DNA from: Acetobacter musti | GTDB lineage: Bacteria > Pseudomonadota > Alphaproteobacteria > Acetobacterales > Acetobacteraceae | NCBI RefSeq assembly: GCF_011516835.1 | Contig: NZ_WOTB01000004.1 | Span: 172,019-236,018 of the forward strand | Length of the DNA: 64,000 nt | Reading direction: 5' to 3' | In this document: piece by piece, positions 34,989 through 43,731 of the stretch | How positions within the stretch are numbered: position 1 is the first letter of the stretch | Layout of the letters: each line of letters opens with the position of its first letter | Position numbers and translations under genes: made by a program | Notes under the pieces: model-generated | Database searches by the model: none | Told to the model about the DNA's origin: nothing | Seen by the model: only the letters and a program-made list of their open reading frames with translations

Positions 34989-36065
34989 TCAGTCTGTGGG
35001 CCAGCCTGGAACTGTTCGCAGAAACGCTTTCAGTCCGGCTTCCCAGACTTCCGTGTGCATCATGGTCATGTGCCCGTAAAGCTGCGCCGGATCGCGGATC
35101 ATCAGTTCATGAACGTTTGTCTGAGGCGGGAGATGCAGGAGTTCGGGCGGGTTCAGCATATCGTCGGCGAAATTGACCGAGAGAAAGGGGGCGGTGATCC
35201 GGTCCGATCCGGGGCGGGGGTCGTAATCGTCGGAGCTCTGAAACTGGCGCAGGATATCGCAGGCGTTCAGCGCGCGCGCCTGTTTCTCGATTGCTGTGTT
35301 CTCGAACGGGGCGGCGTCTTTCCGGTCCGGGATGGCGGACTGGAGGCGCTGTGCGTCGCTGGTCATCAGCGCGAACAGCGGCGAGGCTGTGTACAGCCAC
35401 AGGCGGGGCGGGTGCGCCGGGTCCGGATGGCCGTCGTGCCAGTCCGGATCATGCGTGATCGCTTCCATGATCATCTGTCGCCAGAGCATGTTGCGTCCGC
35501 TGACGGCGGCGGGGGAAGAGGAGACGGCGACCAGGGCGTCGCTGTCCGTGGGGTAACGTTCGGCCCATTGCCAGACCTGCATCCCGCCCATGGATGTGCC
35601 GAGAACGAGTTTTTCGTGCACGATTCCGATCCGGGCCAGCATGTCCCGGTCCAGGGCGAGCCGGTCGAGATAGCCGTAATGCGGGAAGGCGTCGCACTGG
35701 CCGTCCGAGGGTCTGGAGGACTCGCCGGCGCCCAGGCCGTCCGGGGCTACGATATAGAAATATCGGGTGTCGAGCGGTTTGCCTGGCGCGAAAAGACCGG
35801 CCAGGCCGGTGGGCGACAGCGGTTCGTGCGCGGTGCCGACTGTTCCGTGCAGGATCAGCACGGCGTTGGTGATCTGTCCGGTTCTGTCCCGCTGCGGTGT
35901 GCCGGTTGTCAGATAATGCAGTCTGACGGGCGCGAGGGTTTCTCCGTCTTCCAGCCGGTAATGATCGAGCGTTACGGTGCCGTCCTTTACCGGCGGCATG
36001 TCCAGGGCCAGGGCGGGAGCGGACAGGATGCCGCTTATCAGGACGGCCAGATGTTTCAGTTTCAT
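34989..36065 (-). CDS. secreted alpha/beta hydrolase, homoserine O-acetyltransferase-like
   Basis: This 358-residue protein has a Sec signal peptide (MKLKHLAVLISGILSAPALA, residues 1-20). The alpha/beta hydrolase fold resembles MetX: LHGTVGTAHEP, nucleophile elbow LGTSMGGMQVWQWAE, NFADDMLNP (Asp) and YGHMTMM (His). MetX itself is cytoplasmic, so the export signal argues for another hydrolytic or acyl-transfer role. ATG 36065 is chosen because the 29 upstream in-frame codons do not fit a signal peptide. Divergent from the SDR gene. Confidence 0.85.
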   Translation of the reverse strand: MKLKHLAVLISGILSAPALALDMPPVKDGTVTLDHYRLEDGETLAPVRLHYLTTGTPQRDRTGQITNAVLILHGTVGTAHEPLSPTGLAGLFAPGKPLDTRYFYIVAPDGLGAGESSRPSDGQCDAFPHYGYLDRLALDRDMLARIGIVHEKLVLGTSMGGMQVWQWAERYPTDSDALVAVSSSPAAVSGRNMLWRQMIMEAITHDPDWHDGHPDPAHPPRLWLYTASPLFALMTSDAQRLQSAIPDRKDAAPFENTAIEKQARALNACDILRQFQSSDDYDPRPGSDRITAPFLSVNFADDMLNPPELLHLPPQTNVHELMIRDPAQLYGHMTMMHTEVWEAGLKAFLRTVPGWPTD

Positions 36066-36213
36066 TGCTTTCTCCCGTTGCTGGAGATTCCCTGTTTCTG
36101 ACGATGCAGTGCGTTTCGACAAAGGGCATTTCGGCGCAGGGCATTTCGACACAGGGCCGGGACAGGCGGTATAGTGAGTCTACCTGTCGCGGATGAACCG
36201 GAGGTCTGAAACC

Positions 36214-36972
36214 ATGGTGTCAAATACAGGAACGAATGTCGACAACACTCTCGGAAATCGTGTTGCAGTCGTAACGGGAGGGTCGCGCGGGATTGGCCGG
36301 GCTGTGGCGCTGGCCCTGGCGCGCGAGGGCGTGCATGTGGCGGTGAATTATCATGCTAACGAGGCGGCGGCGCGGGAGGTGTGCGAGGCGATTGAGGTCC
36401 TCGGGTCACGGGCTGTTGCGTTTCGTGCCGATGTCGGGGAGGCGGAGCAGGTTTCCGCTCTGGTGAGCAAAGCGGCTGATGCGCTCGGAGAGGTTGCGAT
36501 TCTGGTCAACAATGCCGGGATTTCCCGTCAGGTGCCGCTGGATCGGATTACGGTTCAGGACTGGGAAGATCTGCTGCGGACCAATCTGACATCGGCGTTT
36601 CTGATGACACAGGCGGTTCTTCCGGCGATGCGCCGGGCGCAGTGGGGGCGGATCATCAACATGTCATCCATTGCCGCGCAGACCGGCGGCGTGATCGGTC
36701 CGCATTATGCCGCTTCCAAGGCGGGGATGCTGGGGCTGACGCATTCCTATGCGAAGCTGCTGTCGCATGAAGGCATTACGGTGAATGCGATCGCGCCGGC
36801 TCTGATCGAAAGCGATATGATCGCGCATAATCCGTCCATCCGGCCTGACATGATCCCGATCGGGAGGTTTGGCACGGTGGAGGAGGTTGCGGATCTGACG
36901 GTTGCGACGATCCGGAACGGGTATGTCACAGGACAGACGATAAACCTCAATGGCGGATGGTATATGAGCTGA
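36214..36972 (+). CDS. short-chain dehydrogenase/reductase (FabG-like)
   Basis: This 252-residue SDR has the NAD(P) motif TGGSRGIG, NNAG, the catalytic Ser in NMSSIAAQTGG, YAASK, and the C-terminal GQTINLNGGWYMS. It is FabG-like, but the isolated position away from fab genes suggests a specific ketone or sugar substrate. The GGAGG at 36200-36204 supports ATG 36214 rather than 36193. It shares a roughly 150-base divergent promoter region with the secreted hydrolase. Confidence 0.88.
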   Translation: MVSNTGTNVDNTLGNRVAVVTGGSRGIGRAVALALAREGVHVAVNYHANEAAAREVCEAIEVLGSRAVAFRADVGEAEQVSALVSKAADALGEVAILVNNAGISRQVPLDRITVQDWEDLLRTNLTSAFLMTQAVLPAMRRAQWGRIINMSSIAAQTGGVIGPHYAASKAGMLGLTHSYAKLLSHEGITVNAIAPALIESDMIAHNPSIRPDMIPIGRFGTVEEVADLTVATIRNGYVTGQTINLNGGWYMS

Positions 36973-37035
36973 GCGGGACGGAGGGTCTGTGTGGTTCAGG
37001 GTGGCTGTGTGTGAGGTCGGGGGGCGTGAAAAGAC

Positions 37036-37070
37036 TTGACATCGATCCGGAAAAGTAACCTATAGGTTAC
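37036..37070 (+). promoter_or_regulatory. promoter with overlapping 16-bp palindromic operator
   Basis: TTGACA (37036-37041) is followed, 13 bases on, by the perfect palindrome GTAACCTATAGGTTAC (37055-37070), which covers the -10 position. It lies 23 bases before the ATG of the membrane protein-Xre pair and is probably the binding site of that Xre regulator. Confidence 0.7.
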
Positions 37071-37092
37071 ACGTTGAGGGCGGAGATATCCC

Positions 37093-37782
37093 ATGGAGAT
37101 GTCGGGTCGTAAGTCCGGTCGCGCTGAAGGTTTTTTCCGGAGATTTTCCGGAACCGCGATCAGGATCGGGGTGATGGTGGCTGCCGGATATTACAGGCCT
37201 TTCGCGTTTCTGTTCGGGTTTCGTGACTATGAAAGAAATCATGGCGGCTGGCCTGAATATGCGATCTGTGCCGGTGTTTTTCTTGTGACATCAGTTGTCT
37301 GGTCTCTGACGTTCGGGAAATCGGGTTTCCGGGCGGAGATGCGGGAAACGCGGAAAAATCTTCTCGATGGACAGATCAGGCCGGTTTCTTTTTCCGCCAG
37401 AATGACATTTTTACTCGGCTCGTTACTGATTCCGATCATTGCGCTGATTGATAGTGGCCGTGCGGGCGCACATCATGACGGTTTTCTTCCTTTAGCCACA
37501 GGTCTTTTTTCTCTGTTCGTTCTTGTGGAAATGAGCCGTCTCATGTTTCCGGGCGAGAACATGCTTTATAATCCGGATGACGAACTGCAGTCTTTTCTGC
37601 AGTTTCGTTCGATGAAAACGGCTTATGTGACGTCTGTGATTGTGCTTTTTGTCCTGTTCGTCATTGCGGTTCTGATGCCCTCTTTACTCCTGTTTGCCTG
37701 TCCGGTCGGGCTGACGGTGACGCTGATTGTGCCGGCTGTTACGTATTACCGGCTGGATCTTCAGGCCGATCTTCCCCGGTGA
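37093..37782 (+). CDS. hypothetical membrane protein paired with an Xre regulator
   Basis: This 229-residue protein has about six hydrophobic segments (near residues 25-43, 55-72, 104-120, 131-147, 177-193 and 196-213) and a short basic N-terminus. No enzyme motif is recognised. Its last codons overlap the start of a small Xre-type regulator (GTGA). Small regulators of this kind are often paired with membrane proteins. An internal in-frame ATG at 37099 is an alternative start. Confidence 0.75.
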   Translation: MEMSGRKSGRAEGFFRRFSGTAIRIGVMVAAGYYRPFAFLFGFRDYERNHGGWPEYAICAGVFLVTSVVWSLTFGKSGFRAEMRETRKNLLDGQIRPVSFSARMTFLLGSLLIPIIALIDSGRAGAHHDGFLPLATGLFSLFVLVEMSRLMFPGENMLYNPDDELQSFLQFRSMKTAYVTSVIVLFVLFVIAVLMPSLLLFACPVGLTVTLIVPAVTYYRLDLQADLPR

Positions 37783-38015
37783 AAGTCCGGAACCGCCTCA
37801 GGGAGATCCGACAGTCCCGGAGCCTGACTCAGGCTGAGCTCGCCAGTCGGATCGGCGTGTCCCGCAAGACGATCAACACGGTGGAGAACGGGGTGTTTAC
37901 CCCTTCTGTGGCGCTGGCTCTGGCGCTTGCCCGTGATCTGGGAATACTGGTGGAAGACCTGTTCCAGCTTACGGATCAGGAAAATGAAAGAGCAGATCGG
38001 TCTGTCGGCGAATGA
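37779..38015 (+). CDS. Xre/Cro family HTH regulator (YozG-like)
   Basis: This 78-residue protein is almost entirely one helix-turn-helix domain: LREIRQSRSLTQAELASRIG, then VSRKTINTVENG and PSVALALALARDLG, as in small YozG/Cro-type regulators. The start is GTG 37779, overlapping the preceding stop by four bases. It probably represses its own promoter through the palindrome at 37055-37070. Confidence 0.9.
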   Translation: MKVRNRLREIRQSRSLTQAELASRIGVSRKTINTVENGVFTPSVALALALARDLGILVEDLFQLTDQENERADRSVGE

Positions 38016-38104
38016 CGGTTTTCATGAACGTCATCATTGACTGATGGGATATGCAGCTTTCCTGTGGGGGAGGCTGGTCTGTTGTGTGAAATGATCTGGT
38101 TCTG

Positions 38105-38225
38105 TCACTCAGTCATAAAAAGATAAAAGTTTTTGGGTGCCGCCTTTTTTCAAAAAGGCGGCGTCTCTGAAGCTTTTTGAAAAAGCTTCACCAAAAACTT
38201 TTTTATGATTTATCGGGCTCTAAAG
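38105..38225 (-). repeat. family A repeat, copy 5 (partial, inverted)
   Basis: Hairpins at 38139-38162 (GCCGCC...GGCGGC) and 38169-38189 (GAAGCTTTTTGAAAAAGCTT). It lies just downstream of the MFS transporter stop (38244), on that gene's 3' side. Confidence 0.82.
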
Positions 38226-38243
38226 AGTGTGGTGCGCTGAGGA

Positions 38244-39536
38244 TCAGGCGTCTTCCGGGAGTTGTGTGTCGCCTCTGGGGAGGGTGAGGGCGGTGAGGAG
38301 GGTGATGAGGGCGCAGGCGGAGACGTACCAGGCGAAGTAGTTTTCGTGTCCCATCTGGCGGAACCAGAGGGCGATGTATTCGGCGGTGCCGCCGAAGAGG
38401 GAGACGGTGATGGCGTAGGGGAGGGCGACGCCGAGAGCTCTGATTCTTGTCGGGAAAAGCTCGGCTTTTACGACGGCGTTGATGGAGGTGTAGCCGGAGG
38501 CCATCATCAGGGCGAGGGTGATGAGGGCGAAGGCGCCCCAGGCGGAGCGGGTCTGGGAGAGGACGCTCATGAGGGGGACGGTGCCGAGGGCGCCGACGAG
38601 GCCGAAGGCGATGAGGAGGGGTCTGCGGCCGATGCGGTCGGAGAGGGCGCCGAAGAGGGGCTGGGCGATGCAGAAGACGACGAGGGAGGCGGCGGAGATG
38701 AGGGTGGCTTGTTCCTTGTCAAAACCGAGGGAGTTGGCGAGGAATTTCTGCATATAGATGGTGTAGGTGTAGAAGGCGACGGTGCCGCCGCTGGTGAGTC
38801 CGACGACGGTGAGGACGGCGCGGCGGTGGCGCAGCATGACGTGCAGTCCGCCTTCCTGGTGTTCTCTGGCGACTTTTTTGAAAGAGCTGCTTGCTTCCAT
38901 GTTGCGGCGGAGCCAGAAAATGAGGACCGCGCCGACGGCGCCGAGGAGGAAGGGGATGCGCCAGCCCCAGGCGGTGATCTGTGCTGATGTGAGAAGGACA
39001 TATTGCATGAGCAGGAGCACGGCCATGGCGGCGAGCTGGCCCATGACGAGGGTGACGTAGAGGAAGCCGGACCAGAATCCTCTGTTCTCTGGTCGGGAGA
39101 CTTCGGCGATGTAGGTGGCGGAGGCGCCGTATTCGCCGCCGAGGCTGAGGCCCTGGACGAGGCGGGCGAGGACGAGGACGACGGGGGCGGCGAGGCCGAT
39201 TGTTTCGTATCCGGGGCAGGCGGCGATGGCGAGGGAGCCGGCGCACATGGCGCCGACGGAGAGGGTGAGGGCTTTTTTGCGGCCGTAACGGTCGGCGACG
39301 AGGCCCATGAGCCAGCCGCCGACGGGGCGCATGAGGAAGCCGACGGCGAAGACGGCGGCGGACTGGAGCAGTTCGGCCGTGGGGTCGCTGCGGGGGAAGA
39401 AGCTGTGGGCGAAGTAGAGCGCGAAGGCGGAGTAGACGTACCAGTCGAAATATTCGAGCAGGTTACCGGCCGATCCTGCGAAAATTCCGCGTATGCGCTC
39501 GAAGTCTGTCAGGTCGGCCGGGGTTTTCTGTGTCAT
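38244..39536 (-). CDS. MFS transporter, metabolite:H+ symporter family (KgtP-like)
   Basis: This 430-residue, 12-helix permease has the MHS features LLEYFDWYVYSAFALYFAHS, DRYGRKKALT and GLSLGGEYGASATYIAE, as in alpha-ketoglutarate permease. LSDRIGRRPLL lies in the second half. It probably imports a dicarboxylate, an oxoacid or a similar compound with protons. It is followed on the other side (39559) by a porin-like gene on the same strand only 22 bases away, so the two form a likely outer- plus inner-membrane uptake pair. Confidence 0.88.
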   Translation of the reverse strand: MTQKTPADLTDFERIRGIFAGSAGNLLEYFDWYVYSAFALYFAHSFFPRSDPTAELLQSAAVFAVGFLMRPVGGWLMGLVADRYGRKKALTLSVGAMCAGSLAIAACPGYETIGLAAPVVLVLARLVQGLSLGGEYGASATYIAEVSRPENRGFWSGFLYVTLVMGQLAAMAVLLLMQYVLLTSAQITAWGWRIPFLLGAVGAVLIFWLRRNMEASSSFKKVAREHQEGGLHVMLRHRRAVLTVVGLTSGGTVAFYTYTIYMQKFLANSLGFDKEQATLISAASLVVFCIAQPLFGALSDRIGRRPLLIAFGLVGALGTVPLMSVLSQTRSAWGAFALITLALMMASGYTSINAVVKAELFPTRIRALGVALPYAITVSLFGGTAEYIALWFRQMGHENYFAWYVSACALITLLTALTLPRGDTQLPEDA

Positions 39537-39558
39537 GAAGTCCGTGGTGGAAAAGGGG

Positions 39559-41409
39559 TCAGAATGTCAGTTCGAGGTTGCTCTGGATGTAGGCGCCGGA
39601 GGCGGCTCCGGCCTGAATAAGGGCTTTTCCGGCAAAGATATACTCGCCGTCGATGCTGAGTGTGACGTGGCGTGTGGCGCGCCAGGTGAAGCTGGCCTGC
39701 GGGATGGTTCCGACATAGCCGCCATGGGGGCGGAATGTATAGGCGGCGGTGGGGTTCTGGTAGATGGCGTCATAGACGCTGTTGCGCCACATGACGGGGA
39801 CTTTGAGCAGCAGGGTGGTGTTTTTCGTCGGGGCGACGGTGGCGATGGGGCCGACGTCGATCAGGTTCTGGTTGCCGAAATAGGTGCTGATATCGAGATA
39901 GTAGGCGCTGGGCACGAAGGGGGTCAGGAAGCTGCCCCAGGAGCTGGTCTGGCTTTTGCGGTAATCGCCGCCTGAGATGTCGTCGGCCTGGATGCCGATG
40001 GCGGGGCGTCCCCAGAGCTTCGCCAGGCGGTAGGAGACCTGGGCGTTGAACGAGTAGGCGCTGACGGGGCGGGACGGGCCGTCCTTGGCGGCGTTGAAGG
40101 AGCCGCCCTGCCACATGCCGCCGAGGGAGAATTCGATCGGGCCGGCGTTACCCCAGACGCGGACGCCTGGTGTGTCGCGGTGGGTGGAGCCGGCGATGGT
40201 GCCTTTCGCGGAGGCGATGGGGGCGCTGGCCAGGAGGTATCCGTAATAGAAGGTGTCGACGAAGACCTGACTTTTCACGCCCATGAATCTGAAGGACGGG
40301 ACGGCGTAGGAGGTGTAGGCGCCGAACCAGCGGGTGCGGTAGCCGACCTGATCGTGGAAAGGGACGTTGTGGATGTCCCAGTTCGTCATGGTGAGATCGA
40401 ACACGTCGACGCGGAAATTCTTCCAGAACGAGTATCCGCGGATGCCGTTCCAGGAGTACGGGATTGTGGGATAGACGCTGCCGGCGGTGATGTAGGGCGG
40501 GGCGTCGAGGAAGGTCATGCGGCCGACCATGGCACCCATGGTGGCGTTCAGGAGATGGCCGCGCACCTCGACGAAGGCCTGCTGGGCGTCGAGTTTGCTG
40601 CGCCAGCGGCCGTTATTGTAGCCGAAATAGTTCATGCCGCCGGCCTGGCCGCTCATCAGTTCGCCGTAGAATCTGACGTGTTCGCCGAGATGCAGGTCCG
40701 CGCCGGCGTTCCAGCGCAGGTTGGAGCGATAGGACGGGCTTTTGCTGATGGTGCCCATGAAGGGTTTTTCGTCATAGAAGCCGTGATGGCGGAAGTTGCC
40801 GCTCAGGGTCAGGTAGATGTCGCCGGCTTCGTTGAGCGGGATGTATTTGAGCGGGTCCATGAAATCGATGCGGTTTTTCTTGTCGCGCAGGCTCGACCAG
40901 TCCTCGGCCCAGCGGGAGACGGCGTAATAGCCGACGGTTCCGAAGCCGGAGGCGGCGCCGGTGTTGGCGTTGAACACGCCCCAGGGGCCCTGGTGGATCA
41001 GGGCGGAGGGCTGGGGGCCGAGGGCGAGGGACTGTGGCTGACCGTAGGCTTCCGGGCGGGACTCGAGCGGCGGCAGGAGTCGGTTGTTCCAGAATGTGCC
41101 GGACGGGGTGGTCCTGATGATTGAGGTGGGCGACACGGTCTGTGTGTTTGCCGGCTGTGTGTTTGCCGGGGGCGTGGCGGGTTCGGGATGCGCCTTGTTC
41201 CGGTGAATATCGGGGATCTGCGGATGGCTGTTGATCTGGGCGTTGGGGGCCGTCTCGGCGGCCTGGGCCGGGAGGGGGGCGAGCAGAGGGAAGCAGGCGA
41301 CGGCGAAGCCGCCGAAGACGGTTGATGAGATCAGGCAGGCCGGCAGCCGGCCCTGACGGCGGACTCCGGGGGCGGAGAAGGCGGATGAAGTATTCATGGC
41401 AGGCATCAT
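39559..41409 (-). CDS. alginate-export-type outer-membrane protein
   Basis: This 616-residue protein has a long Ala-rich N-terminal signal (about 1-50), then a Pro/Thr linker and a beta-barrel C-terminal part. VKSQVFVDTFYYGYLLASA, RVWGNAGPIEFSLGGMW and the terminal aromatic Phe after LELTF-type strands fit the Alginate_exp family of AlgE-like porins. In this setting, next to a KgtP-like permease, a role as a porin for an organic acid or oligosaccharide is more likely than alginate export. Three in-frame ATGs lie near the start; 41409 is used because it has GAAAGA upstream. Confidence 0.78.
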   Translation of the reverse strand: MMPAMNTSSAFSAPGVRRQGRLPACLISSTVFGGFAVACFPLLAPLPAQAAETAPNAQINSHPQIPDIHRNKAHPEPATPPANTQPANTQTVSPTSIIRTTPSGTFWNNRLLPPLESRPEAYGQPQSLALGPQPSALIHQGPWGVFNANTGAASGFGTVGYYAVSRWAEDWSSLRDKKNRIDFMDPLKYIPLNEAGDIYLTLSGNFRHHGFYDEKPFMGTISKSPSYRSNLRWNAGADLHLGEHVRFYGELMSGQAGGMNYFGYNNGRWRSKLDAQQAFVEVRGHLLNATMGAMVGRMTFLDAPPYITAGSVYPTIPYSWNGIRGYSFWKNFRVDVFDLTMTNWDIHNVPFHDQVGYRTRWFGAYTSYAVPSFRFMGVKSQVFVDTFYYGYLLASAPIASAKGTIAGSTHRDTPGVRVWGNAGPIEFSLGGMWQGGSFNAAKDGPSRPVSAYSFNAQVSYRLAKLWGRPAIGIQADDISGGDYRKSQTSSWGSFLTPFVPSAYYLDISTYFGNQNLIDVGPIATVAPTKNTTLLLKVPVMWRNSVYDAIYQNPTAAYTFRPHGGYVGTIPQASFTWRATRHVTLSIDGEYIFAGKALIQAGAASGAYIQSNLELTF

Positions 41410-41946
41410 TCTTTCTTATTTTTTGTTGCTGCCCGTCATCGATCTATGCGATTGACGTATATCAGACACCAGAATCTTTGCATAAGTCGTCACGCTTCGT
41501 CACGTAGCGAAATCGTGTACGGAGCGGAGTTTGCGGCGCGTGTTGTTTTGGCAACATTGTCGTTCCACTTGTGGCGTGTGGTATTATTACGGCCGGATAA
41601 CGTATCGGGGTGGAAGAAGATGCTTCCGCCGCTGAAAAATAATGCTTTGTCATTGGTTGTTTTCTTCCGGGGGCTGTTTTCCCCGGGGTTCTGCTTTCTC
41701 AGGGCGCTGCCCTGAAACCCGCGAAGGGGCGTGGCCCCTTCGATCCCTGTTTATTTAAAACAGATCAGGGTGCAGGGAGCCGCGCTCCCTGCCGGGGTTC
41801 GGGGCGGAGCCCCGTGATACTGCAATTCTGTCTGTTTCGCGGGTCGGGGTTTTGTCAGGGCTCTGCCCTGAAACCCGCAAAGGGACGTGGTCCCTTTGAT
41901 CCCGGTTTGTCTGATAAAATGGGTTCGGGAGGTGGGGGCGCGTGGC
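41410..41946. other. intergenic region with repeats
   Basis: The first 280 bases (41410-41690) are the promoter side of the porin gene and have no gene. The rest is family B repeat. Confidence 0.5.
41696..41925 (+). repeat. family B repeats, three units
   Basis: CAGGGCGCTGCCCTGAAACC with CGAAGGGGCGTGGCCCCTTCG (41700-41745), GTGCAGGGAGCCGCGCTCCC with GGGGCGGAGCCCC (41765-41815), and CAGGGCTCTGCCCTGAAACC with AAAGGGACGTGGTCCCTTT (41855-41905). Confidence 0.82.
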
Positions 41947-43302
41947 TCAGTGGAAGCTGTGGCTGACGGGCTTCGAGGTGGTGTCTTCCTCGGCGAGCGG
42001 GTCGCCGATTTGCGGGGGAGGGAGGCGTCCGGCGAGGGCGTCGTTCAGGCGGGTCATGTCGAGCTGGCCTTCCCAGCGGGCGACGACGATGGTGGCGACG
42101 GCGTTGCCGATGATGTTGGTCAGGGAACGGCATTCGGACATGAATTTGTCCACGCCGAGGATGATGGCCATGCCGGAGACGGGGATGCTCGGGACGACGG
42201 AGAGGGTGGCGGCGAGGGTGACGAAGCCGGCGCCTGTGACGCCGGCGGCGCCTTTGGAGCTGACCATGGCGACGAGCAGCAGGGCGGTCTGTTCTCCGAG
42301 GCTCAGATGCACGTTGGTGGCCTGGGCGACGAAGAGGGCGGCGATGGTCATGTAGATATTGGTGCCGTCGAGGTTGAACGAGTAGCCCATGGGCACGACG
42401 AGGCCGACGATGGGGCGGTCGCAGCCGGCGTTTTCCAGCTTGGACATGAGGGTTGGCAGGGCGGATTCCGAGGAGCTGGTGCCGAGGACGATCAGCAGTT
42501 CCTCGCGCAGGTAGCGCAGGAGTTTGAAAATGGAGAAGCCCATCGCGCGGGTGACGAGACCAAGGATGACGGTGATGAAGAGGATGGAGGTGAGGTAGAA
42601 GGTTGCGACGAGCCAGATCAGGCTGATGACGGAGCCGATGCCGAAGCGGCCGATGGTGAAGGCCATGGCGCCGAATGCGCCGACGGGGGCGGCGAGCATG
42701 ACGATGCGGACGACGCCGAAGACGAGTTCGGTGAGCTGCCGGAAGAAGGTGAGGATGGGTTCGCCGCGTTTGCCCATCTGCGAGAGGCTGATGCCGAAGA
42801 CGATGGCGACGAACAGGACCTGGAGGATTTCGCCGGAGGTGAAGGCGCTGGCGGTTGTGGTCGGGATGATCTGCAGCAGGAAGTCGGAGAAGGTGTGGTC
42901 TTTCGCCTTTTCGACGTAGGTGCTGACGGAGGCGGCGTCGAGCGAGTGGACGTCGATGTTCATGCCGCCGCCGGGGCGGACGACGTTGGCGACGATCATG
43001 CCGACGATGAGCGCGAGGGTGGAGAAGAACAGGAAGTAGGCCATGGCCTTGCCGCCGATGCGGCCGGCCTTGCCGAGATTGCCCATGCCGGCGATGCCGG
43101 TGGAGACGGTGAGGAAGATGACCGGGGCGATCACCATTTTGACGAGCTTGATGAAGCCGTCGCCGAGGGGGCGCATGGCGGCGCCGAGACCGGGGGCGAA
43201 GTGGCCGATCAGGATGCCGAGGGTGACGGCGACGACGACCTGGAAATAGAGGCTTTTCCAGAGTTTCCGCTTTGCGGGAGGGGCCGTGATGGTGCCGTGC
43301 AT
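41947..43302 (-). CDS. dctA: C4-dicarboxylate:cation symporter DctA
   Basis: This 451-residue permease of the dicarboxylate/amino acid:cation symporter family imports succinate, fumarate and malate. It has [19 protein letters not shown] near the start, [21 protein letters not shown], the serine-rich re-entrant loop [14 protein letters not shown], and the substrate-binding segment [19 protein letters not shown]. These are diagnostic for DctA/GltP-type carriers, and [10 protein letters not shown] favours DctA. It appears monocistronic, flanked by repeats. Confidence 0.94.
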   Translation of the reverse strand: MHGTITAPPAKRKLWKSLYFQVVVAVTLGILIGHFAPGLGAAMRPLGDGFIKLVKMVIAPVIFLTVSTGIAGMGNLGKAGRIGGKAMAYFLFFSTLALIVGMIVANVVRPGGGMNIDVHSLDAASVSTYVEKAKDHTFSDFLLQIIPTTTASAFTSGEILQVLFVAIVFGISLSQMGKRGEPILTFFRQLTELVFGVVRIVMLAAPVGAFGAMAFTIGRFGIGSVISLIWLVATFYLTSILFITVILGLVTRAMGFSIFKLLRYLREELLIVLGTSSSESALPTLMSKLENAGCDRPIVGLVVPMGYSFNLDGTNIYMTIAALFVAQATNVHLSLGEQTALLLVAMVSSKGAAGVTGAGFVTLAATLSVVPSIPVSGMAIILGVDKFMSECRSLTNIIGNAVATIVVARWEGQLDMTRLNDALAGRLPPPQIGDPLAEEDTTSKPVSHSFH

Positions 43303-43459
43303 GACTTTAATTACCGGTATGCGCCTGATGGCGTCTTATTGTTCCTGACCGGGCGGGGTCCGCTTTTCGCCTGTATGGTCGATAGCATCCTGTCCGGCGG
43401 ATGCCAATTCATGGGCGTAACGAGCACACTTTTCTGTGATAAATCAGGGGGTTGGGGTG

Positions 43460-43700
43460 AGTTTGTCAGGGCTCTGCCCTGAGGCCCGCGAAGAGGCGCG
43501 GTCCCTTCAGTCCCGGATTGTTTCAATAAAATGAGGTGCAGGAGGCCGCGCCTCCTGCCGGGGGACGGGGCAGCGCCCCGTGATCCTGCTCGCTGTGAGG
43601 GCTGGCTTTCTCAGGGCTCTGTTCTGAAACCCGCAAAAGGACGCGGTCCCTTTGATCCCGGTTTGATTAAAGTGAATGGGGTGGAGGGGTCTGCGCCCTG
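43460..43700 (+). repeat. family B repeats upstream of rmuC
   Basis: CAGGGCTCTGCCCTGAGGCC (43469), GTGCAGGAGGCCGCGCCTCC with GGGGCAGCGCCCC (43531-43580), then CTGCTCGCTGTGAGGGCTGG and a further unit to 43690. The middle part matches the 145-bp tandem unit found after rmuC. Confidence 0.85.
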
Positions 43701-43731
43701 AACTGTGCGGGCTCTGTAATAAAGCCGGGAA

